Source: Mesorhizobium comanense
GTDB taxonomy: Bacteria; Pseudomonadota; Alphaproteobacteria; Rhizobiales; Rhizobiaceae
DNA length: 64,000 nucleotides
Assembly: GCF_005503535.1 (NCBI RefSeq)
Contig: NZ_SCNN01000012.1
Span: forward strand, 62,001 to 126,000
Direction: 5' to 3'
In this document: positions 47,419 to 56,392 of the stretch, one piece after another
Layout of the letters: every line of letters starts with the position of its first letter
How positions within the stretch are numbered: position 1 is the stretch's first letter
Notes under the pieces: generated by a model
The model's database searches: none
What the model saw: only the letters and a program-made list of their open reading frames with translations
Told to the model about the DNA's origin: nothing
Made by a program: the position numbers and the translations under genes

Positions 47419-50400
47419 ATGGCTTGGTTTTCAAGGCGCTCTTTGGGGTGCCATCGTCTCAGCGGCGAATTCGACAGTCAGGCGGCAGATCGCCGTGCCA
47501 CCATGTCGACTATGACGGGAAGTCGACTTCTCGTGACAGCCCCATCTCCCATGGCTGGAAACGGTCGTTCGGTGGTCATGGCTGCTCGGATGACTCTGCT
47601 GCTTGGCGCTACGGCGCTGGCCGGCATTGCCGTGCTGAACGTGAACGCTGCCCACGCACAGGTCGTCATCAACCACGACGGCGCACCCGGCGACAATGGC
47701 GCCAACGTCATTGGCGATGCCGATGCGGATGATGGCCATCCCCCGACCGGGCCGGTCAACGACACGAACAATCTTCCACAATCGAGTGTTGGCAGCGCCT
47801 ATGTCGGTAGCGCCGTTGGCGGCAGAGGGGGCGACGGCGGCTCCACCGTCGAGCCGACCATCGTTCCGCCTTTCTTCGAGGTCGACGGCGGCAATGGTGG
47901 CAACGGCGCCAAGGGTGGCGTCGTCGATATCACGAATACGGCCCAGCTGCAGACCAGCGGCGTTTCCGCGAGCGGCGTCATTGCGAATGCAAGCGGCGGC
48001 AATGGCGGCAATGGCGGCTTTGCTTTCCATCTGCTGCTGATCGACGGCGGCACCGGCGGCAGGGGCGGTGATGGTGGCACGGCCACCGCGACGACGACAT
48101 CGACCAGCAACATCACTACGACGGCAAACCTGGCGAACGGCATCACTGTCAACGCCAGCGGCGGCAATGGCGGCAATGGCGGCACCGCCGTTGGCGGCAT
48201 CGGATCGGGCAAAGGCGGCGACGGTGGTTCCGGTGGAAATGGTGGCTCGGCAACTGCGGACAACGCGGGCGACATCCATACGCAGGGCACCTTTGCGAAG
48301 GGCATCCTGGTTCGCTCGGCCGGTGGCGGCGGTGGCGACGGAGCCCAGGGCACCGGCCTGATCAATGGCGGCGGCGGCAATGGTGGCGTACCGACCATCG
48401 GCGGCCCCGCGGACGGCAAGAACTCTGGAAACATCACAACGATTGGCGACTTCGCCAGCGGCATGGTTGTCCAGTCTGTCGGCGGCGGCGGCGGTGATGG
48501 TGGCGGAGCCTTCGGCCTATTCGGTGGCGGCGGTGCCGGAAAGCCGGGCAACGATGGCGGTACGTCCACCGGCACCAACACCGGTTCCATCACCACCAGC
48601 GGCCTCGGTGCCATAGGCATGCTGGTCGAATCGGTGGGCGGCGGCGGCGGCGATGGCGGCGGCGCGGCCGGCATCGTTTCCGTCGGCGGCAGCGGCGGCG
48701 GCGGCGGCAAGGGCGGCGAGGTCGATGCCAATGTCGGCGGCATCATCATTACGGGCAATGACGGCAGCGGCGATGGCGCGCATGGCGTGCTGGCGCAGTC
48801 GGTCGGCGGTGGCGGCGGCAATGGCGGCTTCGCTCTCTCGGCTGGTCCGGTCGCTTCCGTCGCCATCGGCGGAGGTGGCGGCACCGGCGGCAATGGCGGT
48901 GTCGTCAATGTTAACCAGGCCGGGACCAGCGCCACGGTCAGCACGCATGGCAATTCGGCCATCGGCATTCTGGCACAGTCGGTTGGCGGTGGCGGCGGCA
49001 ATGGCGGCGGCAGCCTGGCGATCGGCGGGATTGTCTCGGTTTCGGTCGGCGGCAGCGGCAGCGCGGCCGGCGACGGCGACGAAGTCACCTACAACATCGC
49101 CAATTCCAAGGTCACGACCAACGGGAGCGATTCGACTGGCATCCTGGTGCAATCGGTTGGCGGCGGCGGTGGCAATGGCGGCTTCGCGCTTAACGGCGCG
49201 GGCACGGTAGCAGTTGGCGTCGGCGGTAGTGGCGCGGCCGGTGGCATCGGCAAGAAGGTGGATGTGACGACCGGCGGGACGGTGGAAACCTTCGGCGTGC
49301 GCTCGGCAGGCATCATTGCCCAGTCCCTCGGTGGCGGCGGTGGTAATGGCGGTTTCGTGGTCGCTGGCAGCCTGGGCGTGAGCGTCGGCGTCGGCGGCAA
49401 CGGCAGTAAGGGTGGCGATGGTGGCCAGGTCTTCTTCCGCACGGCCGACGGCACCCAGCAATCCATCACCACCCATCAGACGGATTCGGCCGGATTGATT
49501 GTCCAATCTGTTGGCGGCGGCGGCGGCAATGGCGGCTTCGTCGGTACGTTCGGCTCGATCGCCAATCTCGGCATTGGCGGCGGCGCCGGCGCGGCCGGCG
49601 CCGGCCTGGCCGTGGACGCCACCTACAACGGATCGATCGAGACATTCGAACAGCGTTCGGCCGGCATCATCGTGCAGTCGATCGGCGGCGGCGGCGGCAA
49701 TGGCGGGGGCGTCATCGGCGTCGGGCTCGGGCTGACCGTCGGCATCGGCGGCAATGGCGCGGGCGGCGGCGCCGCCGACACGGCGACATATCGCTCCGCG
49801 AGCACCGTCATCACCACGCATGAAGCCGATTCGGCGGGCCTCATCGTTCAGTCGGTCGGTGGCGGCGGTGGCAATGGCGGCTTCTCGTTCAATCTTTCGG
49901 CCGGTGCGGCTGTCGGCGTCGGGGGCCAGGCGGGTGCGGCAGGCGCGTCAAAGGCCGTGTCCGTGACCATCGACGACGGCACCATTCATACAATGAAGGA
50001 CCGCTCCACCGGCATCATCGCGCAGTCGGTGGGCGGCGGCGGCGGCACGGGCGGCGGTAGCGCGGCCGGCAGCTTCGCGCTCAATATCAGCATTGCCGGC
50101 AAGGGCGCCGGCGGCGGCGCCGGCAACACGGTCGATGTCACCAATGGTGCCGACATCACCACGGACGGCATCCAGTCGCACGGCATCCAGGCGCAGTCGA
50201 TCGGCGGTGGCGGCGGCTCGGGCGGTTTCGCCGTCGCGCTCGGAGGACCGTCGCTGGCGATAGGCGGGGCGGGTTCCGATGGCGGCAGCGCCATGAAGGT
50301 CACCGTGACCAATACCGGCGTGATCAAGACCAATGCGGACATGTCGATCGGTATCCTGGCCCAGGCTATCGGCGGCGGCGGCGGCGATGGCGGCCTCGCC

Positions 50401-53400
50401 GGCGCGGGTGGGCTGTTCACCGCAGTCGGCGTGGGCGGCAAAGGCGGCGGCGGCGGCAATGGCGGAGCGGTTGAGGTCAACAACACCGCGAACATCACGA
50501 CCAAGGGCGACCTTGCCCACGGTATCCTGGCGCAATCGGTCGGCGGTGGCGGCGGCAATGGCGGCAGCGCGGGTGCGATCTCGGTTGGCGCTTTCGTTGG
50601 CGCCGCGGTTGCCGTCGGCGGTGACGGCGGACCGGGTCGTGACGCCATGGAGGTCGATGTCACCCACGCCGGCGACATCACGGTCAGCGGCATGGGCGCC
50701 AAGGGCATCATCGCGCAGGCCGTCGGCGGCGGCGGCGGCAATGGCGGCAAGGCTGTCGCCGGCGCCTTCAGCGCCGGTCTTTATGCTTCGGCGGCGGTTG
50801 CGGTCACGCTTGGCGGCGACGGTGGTAATGGCGGCTCGGGCGGTGTGGTCAGTCTCAAGGCCGACGGAAAGATCATCTCGCTGACGGCGGCCGACGGCTC
50901 AGGCGGCATCGTGGCGCAGTCTATCGGGGGCGGCGGCGGCAATGGCGGCCGCGCCACGTCAATCGCGGGCGCGGTCAGCGACGAAGTCACGATAAACCTC
51001 GGCGTTGCCGTTGGCGGCAGCGGCGGCAATGGCGGACAAGGCAAGACCGTTACCGTGGAGACCGGTCTCGTCAGTGGCGGGCAGATCGTGACCCATGGGT
51101 TCCAGGCGGTCGGCATCCTTGCGCAGTCGATCGGCGGCGGCGGCGGCAATGGCGGCGACACGTTTGGCGGCGCGGGCGGCTATGGCAACAGCGTTACAAT
51201 CAGCGCCTCGGTGACGATCGGCGGCAAGGGTGGCGGCTGTATTGGCAATGACCCGACCCAGTGCAACAGCGCCGGCGACGTTCATGTCACCAATGCGATG
51301 ACGGTCTCCACCGATGGGGATTCCTCGAGCGCTATCGTGGCGCAGTCGATCGGCGGCGGCGGCGGTAATGGCGGCACCAGCACCGGCGGGACCGCGAATG
51401 TCGGCGGCGGCGATGGCGTCAACATCGCGGCCAATTTCGCCATGGGCGGCGGCGGCGGCAAGGGCGGTTTCGGCAATACGGTCGACGTCATCAATTCGGG
51501 CAACCTGACCACGACCGGCGCTTTCTCCTCGGGCATCATGGCCCAGTCGATCGGCGGCGGCGGCGGCATTGGCGGCTCCAGCACGGCAAAATCCTACAAT
51601 ATCGGCGGCACCAGCCAGACGAGCGTCAGCGTCAATATGGGCCTGGGCGGCTCGGGCGGCGGCGCCGCCGACGCGATGAAGGTGACCGTCAACAACACCG
51701 GCATAATCATGACGTCGGGCTTCGGTTCTTCCGGCATCGTCGCCATGTCGGTCGGCGGCGGCGGCGGCGCGGCGGGTGCCGCATCGGCTTCCGATGAGGA
51801 TGTCGGCGACAGCGGCGGCAGCGGCGCCGGCGACGATGGGGCCACGACGGTGTCGATCGGCGTCGCCTTGGCACTGCCGGGCGGCACGGCCGGCAATGGC
51901 GGTGCGGTATCGGTCACCAACAACAACTGGATCATCACCGACGGCGCCTTCTCCTATGGCATCAGTGCCAGCTCGATCGGCGGTGGCGGCGGCGTCGGCG
52001 GCTCGGCTTCAGCCGGCGCCAAGGCCGAATACGCCATTGGCGGCGGCATCGGCGGAGCCGGCGGCAGCGCCGGCAATGGCGCCCTGGTCGAAGTCACCAA
52101 TGAAGGAAATGGCTTCATCTGGACCAAGCGCGAGAACTCCATCGGCATCTTCGCGCAGTCGGTCGGCGGCGGCGGCGGCTCCGGCGGCGCGGGCAAGAGC
52201 ACGGGCAGCGATGGCGGCACCGTGGACGTCAAGTTCTCGATGGGTGGCCTGGGCGCCGGCGGCGGCAATGGTGGCGAGGTGCATGTCACCAATGACGGCG
52301 TTATCTGGACGGACATGGCCAATTCGCATGGCATCATGGCGCAATCGATCGGCGGCAGCGGCGGCGTCGGTGGCGCGGCCGCATCCACGTCCGCGGACGC
52401 CAAGGTCTCTATCTCGGCAGCTCTTGGCGGACTGGGCGGCGATGGTGGCTACGGACAGTTCGTCCATGTCACGAACAACCTGACCGGAAGCATCATCACC
52501 AAGGGCGACAATTCGTACGGCATCTTCGCCCAGTCGATCGGCGGCGGCGGCGGCGCGGCCGGCAGCGGCTCGACCGAAACTGGCAAGGCCGAGGATGTCG
52601 CTGTCAATCTATCGATCGGCGGCATAGGCGGCTCGGGCAATCGCGGCGGCGATGTGACGGTGGACAATCACGGCGAGATCACGACCTACGGCTATCTGTC
52701 GCACGGCATCTTCGCCCAGTCGGTCGGCGGCGGCGGCGGCGCTTCTGGCGCCGCGGCAAGCGCTTCAGAGGCCGACATGAGTATCGGCGGCGCCGTGTCG
52801 GCCCCGGCCGGCGATGGCGCCAATGGCGGTCATGTCATCGTCAACAATGACGGCAAGATCATAACCAACAAGGACGGTGCGATCGGCATCTTCGCGCAGT
52901 CGATCGGCGGCGGCGGCGGCTATGGCGGCACGGTCTCGGCCGATACCGCCGGAGACAGCTCCTTTGCGCTGCAGATCGGCGGATTTGGCGGCAGGGGCGG
53001 CAATGGCGGCGACGTCGACGTCACCGTGTCCGGTTCGATCGAGACGTTCGGAGCGCGCGCGCATGGCGTCGTGGCGCAATCGATCGGCGGCGGCGGCGGT
53101 TATGGCGGCGACGCCAGCGGCAAGACGTCGAACGCCCTGGCCATTGGCGGCCTCGGCGGCAATGGCGGCGATGGCGGCAATGTCACGGTCATCCGTACGG
53201 GGACGATCACGACGCACGGCAAGGATTCCATCGCCATCTTTGCACAATCGATCGGCGGCGGCGGCGGTTTCGGCGGCGCGGGTTTCGGCCGCTTCGGCGC
53301 CGATGATGACGGCGGCGGCCCGAATGCGATCGGCTTCAACACGCCCGGCGGAACGAAGGGCACGGGCGGCATCGTCAAGATCGTCCAGTCCGGCGCCATC

Positions 53401-54216
53401 GAAACAGATGGCGACCGCGCGCACGGTATCGTCGCCCAGGCGGTGGGCGGCGGCGGCGGTGCCGGCGGCACCGACTCGCTGACCATGGGCAGTTCGGCGG
53501 CCGGTTCGCAGGGCGGCATCGGCGACGCCGACGCGGCGTCGGCAAGCACCGACAGCCAGGTCTGGGTCAAGGGCGCAAGCTCCTACGCCATGTTCGGCCA
53601 GAGCGCGACCGGCGACGGCAACGCGCATGCGGTCGATCTGACGGCGGGCGACAGCCTGTTCGCGCAGGGCGCGGATTCGGTGGCCGTCTACGGCGAAAGC
53701 ACGGCCGAGCACGGCAAAGGCAACATCACCATCGACCTCAATGGCAAGTATACGATCGGCGGGTCCGGAACAGGCGTGGCCGCCATGCTGGTCGGCGGCG
53801 CGGACAATACGCTGACCAACCACAGCCTGCTCTACGCGATGGGAGCGAATCCGACATTCCAGATCCAGGCGTCGCAGTTCCAGGCGTTCCAGGCCTTCCT
53901 GCTGGCGCCGGGGCCGGTGGTGCCGACGAACGCGATCCTGGAATCGCTGCTGGACCAGTTCAGTCCGTTTGCCATCACCGGCACGTCGGGCGACGATCAT
54001 GTCGACAATTCGCCGACCGCCGATACGCTCGGCCGAGTCATCGGCAACATCGACCTCGGCGGCGGCAACAACAGCTTCCACAATTTCGCTGATTCCTCGA
54101 TGGTCGCGCTCAAGACCATCGACCTCGGCGGGGGGCTGTTCACCAATGACGGTCTTTACACCAACCAGGGCATCGGCGTGGTCGCGACAGTGAACCTGAC
54201 CGGCGGCTTTACCTAG
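47419..54216 (+). CDS. Giant glycine-rich autotransporter passenger, ends at in-frame amber codon
   Basis: This 2265-residue product begins with a long basic signal sequence (cleavage near residue 82, NAAHA). It then contains about 29 copies of a block [S/A]-x-G-[I/V]-x-x-Q-S-[V/I]-GGGGG-N-GG spaced some 55-90 residues apart; between them run VxVGVGGxGxxGGxG and TTxG segments, typical of beta-helical adhesin passengers. The final copies are degenerate. It stops at TAG (54214-54216), but translation continues in the same frame through a full autotransporter barrel to 55677, so the product as annotated lacks its outer-membrane anchor. It may be a nonsense allele or a read-through gene. Confidence 0.85.
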   Translation: MAWFSRRSLGCHRLSGEFDSQAADRRATMSTMTGSRLLVTAPSPMAGNGRSVVMAARMTLLLGATALAGIAVLNVNAAHAQVVINHDGAPGDNGANVIGDADADDGHPPTGPVNDTNNLPQSSVGSAYVGSAVGGRGGDGGSTVEPTIVPPFFEVDGGNGGNGAKGGVVDITNTAQLQTSGVSASGVIANASGGNGGNGGFAFHLLLIDGGTGGRGGDGGTATATTTSTSNITTTANLANGITVNASGGNGGNGGTAVGGIGSGKGGDGGSGGNGGSATADNAGDIHTQGTFAKGILVRSAGGGGGDGAQGTGLINGGGGNGGVPTIGGPADGKNSGNITTIGDFASGMVVQSVGGGGGDGGGAFGLFGGGGAGKPGNDGGTSTGTNTGSITTSGLGAIGMLVESVGGGGGDGGGAAGIVSVGGSGGGGGKGGEVDANVGGIIITGNDGSGDGAHGVLAQSVGGGGGNGGFALSAGPVASVAIGGGGGTGGNGGVVNVNQAGTSATVSTHGNSAIGILAQSVGGGGGNGGGSLAIGGIVSVSVGGSGSAAGDGDEVTYNIANSKVTTNGSDSTGILVQSVGGGGGNGGFALNGAGTVAVGVGGSGAAGGIGKKVDVTTGGTVETFGVRSAGIIAQSLGGGGGNGGFVVAGSLGVSVGVGGNGSKGGDGGQVFFRTADGTQQSITTHQTDSAGLIVQSVGGGGGNGGFVGTFGSIANLGIGGGAGAAGAGLAVDATYNGSIETFEQRSAGIIVQSIGGGGGNGGGVIGVGLGLTVGIGGNGAGGGAADTATYRSASTVITTHEADSAGLIVQSVGGGGGNGGFSFNLSAGAAVGVGGQAGAAGASKAVSVTIDDGTIHTMKDRSTGIIAQSVGGGGGTGGGSAAGSFALNISIAGKGAGGGAGNTVDVTNGADITTDGIQSHGIQAQSIGGGGGSGGFAVALGGPSLAIGGAGSDGGSAMKVTVTNTGVIKTNADMSIGILAQAIGGGGGDGGLAGAGGLFTAVGVGGKGGGGGNGGAVEVNNTANITTKGDLAHGILAQSVGGGGGNGGSAGAISVGAFVGAAVAVGGDGGPGRDAMEVDVTHAGDITVSGMGAKGIIAQAVGGGGGNGGKAVAGAFSAGLYASAAVAVTLGGDGGNGGSGGVVSLKADGKIISLTAADGSGGIVAQSIGGGGGNGGRATSIAGAVSDEVTINLGVAVGGSGGNGGQGKTVTVETGLVSGGQIVTHGFQAVGILAQSIGGGGGNGGDTFGGAGGYGNSVTISASVTIGGKGGGCIGNDPTQCNSAGDVHVTNAMTVSTDGDSSSAIVAQSIGGGGGNGGTSTGGTANVGGGDGVNIAANFAMGGGGGKGGFGNTVDVINSGNLTTTGAFSSGIMAQSIGGGGGIGGSSTAKSYNIGGTSQTSVSVNMGLGGSGGGAADAMKVTVNNTGIIMTSGFGSSGIVAMSVGGGGGAAGAASASDEDVGDSGGSGAGDDGATTVSIGVALALPGGTAGNGGAVSVTNNNWIITDGAFSYGISASSIGGGGGVGGSASAGAKAEYAIGGGIGGAGGSAGNGALVEVTNEGNGFIWTKRENSIGIFAQSVGGGGGSGGAGKSTGSDGGTVDVKFSMGGLGAGGGNGGEVHVTNDGVIWTDMANSHGIMAQSIGGSGGVGGAAASTSADAKVSISAALGGLGGDGGYGQFVHVTNNLTGSIITKGDNSYGIFAQSIGGGGGAAGSGSTETGKAEDVAVNLSIGGIGGSGNRGGDVTVDNHGEITTYGYLSHGIFAQSVGGGGGASGAAASASEADMSIGGAVSAPAGDGANGGHVIVNNDGKIITNKDGAIGIFAQSIGGGGGYGGTVSADTAGDSSFALQIGGFGGRGGNGGDVDVTVSGSIETFGARAHGVVAQSIGGGGGYGGDASGKTSNALAIGGLGGNGGDGGNVTVIRTGTITTHGKDSIAIFAQSIGGGGGFGGAGFGRFGADDDGGGPNAIGFNTPGGTKGTGGIVKIVQSGAIETDGDRAHGIVAQAVGGGGGAGGTDSLTMGSSAAGSQGGIGDADAASASTDSQVWVKGASSYAMFGQSATGDGNAHAVDLTAGDSLFAQGADSVAVYGESTAEHGKGNITIDLNGKYTIGGSGTGVAAMLVGGADNTLTNHSLLYAMGANPTFQIQASQFQAFQAFLLAPGPVVPTNAILESLLDQFSPFAITGTSGDDHVDNSPTADTLGRVIGNIDLGGGNNSFHNFADSSMVALKTIDLGGGLFTNDGLYTNQGIGVVATVNLTGGFT

Positions 54217-55677
54217 GACAATACCGGCAAGTTCGTTACCGATATCGATCTCAACAATCAGATCACCGACCAGTTGATCTTGACTGGCGCGGGCAATTTC
54301 AATGGCACGGCGCCGCTCAATTTCCTGTCCATCGACAAGTTGTTCACGCAATATGTGCTGGCGACGGGTTCCTCGATGGTCGACAATTATCTGGCGCCGA
54401 CGACGCTGCATCCCTATGTCGGCTTCAATTTCCTGACCAAGGTCGACGGCAAGGACCTCGTCCTCTACACCGACAACAAGACCTTCCTCCAGCTGGCGCA
54501 GGATCCAGGTTCCGGCACCACTGATCCCGGCGTGTTTCAGATGGCGCAGTATCTCGACGACGTCGAGGCTTCGTCCACTCCGGACAATCCGATGGCTCGC
54601 CTGATCAACATGTTGCGCTTCCTGCCGAACGAACAGGAATTGGGCGCGGCATTGACACGGCTGACACCGCACTACGCCGTCCACACGTTCGACATGATCA
54701 ACCGTGAGGCGGACATGATGCTGGACGCGGCGCGTGAATGCACTGGCGTGCCGGCCTACAAGAACCCCGACGGCCGCTGCATCTGGGCCTCGATCAACCC
54801 GCAGGCCGAGTACAGCCGCGACGCGGGCGCGGGAACGACAAGCCGAGACGACGTCCTGAAGACGATGTCGCTCGGCGGCATCAGCGAGATCGGCCAGAAC
54901 TGGTCGCTCGGCGCGACGATCGGCCGGACCGAGTTCGATTCGACGATCGCGTTCAACGGCGCTCAGCTTTCTGAAACGACAGGCGAGGCCTGGCAGGCCT
55001 ATGCGCTGGCGAAATACGCCGACAAGAATTATTTCGTCGATTTCGCGCTCGGCGGCGGCACCGGCTCGTTCAAGGGCGAGCGCGACACGCATATCGATCA
55101 GGTCGGCTTCATCCCGGGCGAAACGCTCGTCGGCGACTACCTTGACGAAGAACTTCTGCCCGGCATCGGCAACAGCGTCACCTATTCGCAGAAGACGGCA
55201 ATGTTCGGCGGTTCGGCCCGTCTTGGCTTCACTCAGGAGATGGGGGCGTTCTACCTGCAGCCGACACTGCAACTCGATGCCCGCTGGCTGCGTGTTTCCG
55301 GCCAGGAGGAAGGCTCGGTCGCAGCCTTCACCTTCAATGGAAGCGCCAACACCTATTATTCGGCGACGCCTGCTCTCGAGGCTGGCGCCGACATCGCGCT
55401 CAGCGACATCGCCAGTCTCCGCGTCTACGGAAAGGCGGGGGTGGAGTTCTCGAACAAGGAGTGGGAGATCGAAGGTCAGTTCACCGCGGCGCAGAATTTA
55501 CCCGGCAACCCGGCATTGCACTTGACGGAGGCGGTCGATTCGCCGCTCTATCGGGTTGGCGCCGGGCTTGAGTTGAATGGCGTCAACGGCGTCGGCCTGT
55601 CGGTCAGGTACAACGGCGCCTTCGGCGAAACGGTAAAACAGAACGCAGTCAGCGCGTCGCTCAAGGTCAGTTTCTAG
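54217..55677 (+). CDS. Autotransporter outer-membrane beta-barrel domain (remainder after the amber codon)
   Basis: The 486 codons after the stop encode the end of the passenger and a translocator barrel. The autotransporter domain begins around 54780 (IWASINPQAEYSRDAGAGTT) and closes with VSASLKVSF, whose terminal phenylalanine is the usual outer-membrane assembly signal. Alternating hydrophobic strands such as YFVDFALGGGTGSFKG and YLQPTLQLDARWLRV support a beta barrel. The first usable initiation codon could be a TTG at 54274, but no Shine-Dalgarno is seen. The ialB-like gene follows 35 bases later. Confidence 0.75.
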   Translation, partial: DNTGKFVTDIDLNNQITDQLILTGAGNFNGTAPLNFLSIDKLFTQYVLATGSSMVDNYLAPTTLHPYVGFNFLTKVDGKDLVLYTDNKTFLQLAQDPGSGTTDPGVFQMAQYLDDVEASSTPDNPMARLINMLRFLPNEQELGAALTRLTPHYAVHTFDMINREADMMLDAARECTGVPAYKNPDGRCIWASINPQAEYSRDAGAGTTSRDDVLKTMSLGGISEIGQNWSLGATIGRTEFDSTIAFNGAQLSETTGEAWQAYALAKYADKNYFVDFALGGGTGSFKGERDTHIDQVGFIPGETLVGDYLDEELLPGIGNSVTYSQKTAMFGGSARLGFTQEMGAFYLQPTLQLDARWLRVSGQEEGSVAAFTFNGSANTYYSATPALEAGADIALSDIASLRVYGKAGVEFSNKEWEIEGQFTAAQNLPGNPALHLTEAVDSPLYRVGAGLELNGVNGVGLSVRYNGAFGETVKQNAVSASLKVSF

Positions 55678-55712
55678 CTGGCTCGAGGCGGAGCCGGGCG
55701 GGAGGGGTCTTG

Positions 55713-56294
55713 ATGAGGAAGTACGTGTATTTCGCGGCGATGCTGGGTGCGGCCTGCATCGCAGGGTTGCCGGCTGTTGCCGCGCAGACCAAGGGCGACA
55801 AGGTGGCGGCAACGCCTCCGGCCGCGGCGGACGCTCCACAACTGCCCGGCGGCGCATCGGCCTTGTCCGAAACCCATGGCGACTGGACGGTCAATTGCCA
55901 GATATCGGGCACGGCCAAGGTCTGCAGCCTGTCGCATCAGCAATTCAACAAGCAGAACAACCAGCGCCTGCTGGCAATCGAGCTGTCGAGCAAGACCGGC
56001 GAGGATGCCAGTGGAACGCTTGCCCTGCCGTTCGGGCTTGCTCTCGCCAAGGGTGTCACCCTGACGATCGACGACCAGAAGCTCGACGGCAGCCTGCCGT
56101 TCAACACCTGCCAGGTCGTCGGCTGCCTGGTGCCGGTGGCCTTCGACGCGAATGTCACGCCTTTGCTCAAGGCGGGCACGACCCTGAAGATCGATGCCTT
56201 CGCGGCGGATACGGGGCAGCAGGTGAGCTTTTCCATTCCGCTCAACGGCTTCAGCGGCGCGCTCACCCGTACCGCCGAGCTGTTGGCCAACTGA
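55713..56294 (+). CDS. Invasion-associated locus B (IalB) family protein
   Basis: This 193-residue exported protein has a signal peptide (cleavage near residue 25, AVAA) and the IalB pattern: HGDWTVNCQISGTAKVCSLS and TCQVVGCLVP, giving four conserved cysteines that probably form disulfides, plus FSIPLNGFSGAL. IalB was described in Bartonella as an invasion-associated surface protein, and many non-pathogenic rhizobia carry homologues of unknown role. It lies 35 bases after the autotransporter with GGGAGGGG as ribosome-binding site, so it is probably co-transcribed with it. Confidence 0.85.
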   Translation: MRKYVYFAAMLGAACIAGLPAVAAQTKGDKVAATPPAAADAPQLPGGASALSETHGDWTVNCQISGTAKVCSLSHQQFNKQNNQRLLAIELSSKTGEDASGTLALPFGLALAKGVTLTIDDQKLDGSLPFNTCQVVGCLVPVAFDANVTPLLKAGTTLKIDAFAADTGQQVSFSIPLNGFSGALTRTAELLAN

Positions 56295-56323
56295 CCGGCA
56301 AGCCACCGGATTTCTGAAAATGG

Positions 56324-56356
56324 GTAGCGCCTGCCCGATGGAATGGCAGGCGCTAC
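56324..56356. terminator. Bidirectional hairpin between ialB-like gene and coaBC
   Basis: GTAGCGCCTGCC (56324-56335) pairs perfectly over 12 bases with GGCAGGCGCTAC (56345-56356) across a nine-base loop. It lies between convergent genes. On the minus strand it is followed by CCCATTTTC, a short U tract for coaBC. It probably ends transcription from both sides. Confidence 0.68.
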
Positions 56357-56392
56357 GCTCCTTCAAACGCAGCCTGGAGCTGCGTCGAGATG

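Larger units (their letters stand above)
47419..55677 (+). pseudogene. Full autotransporter gene interrupted by an in-frame TAG codon
   Basis: The passenger frame (47419-54213) and the barrel frame (54217-55677) are the same. Around the stop the translation reads VNLTGGFT-stop-DNTGKFVTDIDLNNQ, and no frame change is needed. A single C-to-T change of a CAG glutamine codon would explain it, giving a natural protein of about 2752 residues. No ribosome-binding site or good start is seen right after the stop, so the barrel is unlikely to be made separately. Alternatives are suppression or a sequencing error. Confidence 0.7.

Noticed and set aside
47799..49821. Long proline- and alanine-rich minus-strand frames opposite the repeats
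   Set aside because: They are direct mirrors of GGC-rich repeats (PPP and AAA tracts) and are not protein-like.
47900..53500. Periodic repeats considered as a CRISPR array
   Set aside because: The repeats are coding, in one frame, vary in spacing and have no unique spacer pattern or cas genes nearby.
52765..55272. 835-codon open frame on the minus strand opposite the autotransporter
   Set aside because: It arises from the codon bias of the glycine-rich repeats and barrel on the plus strand; it has no recognisable domain and no sensible start.
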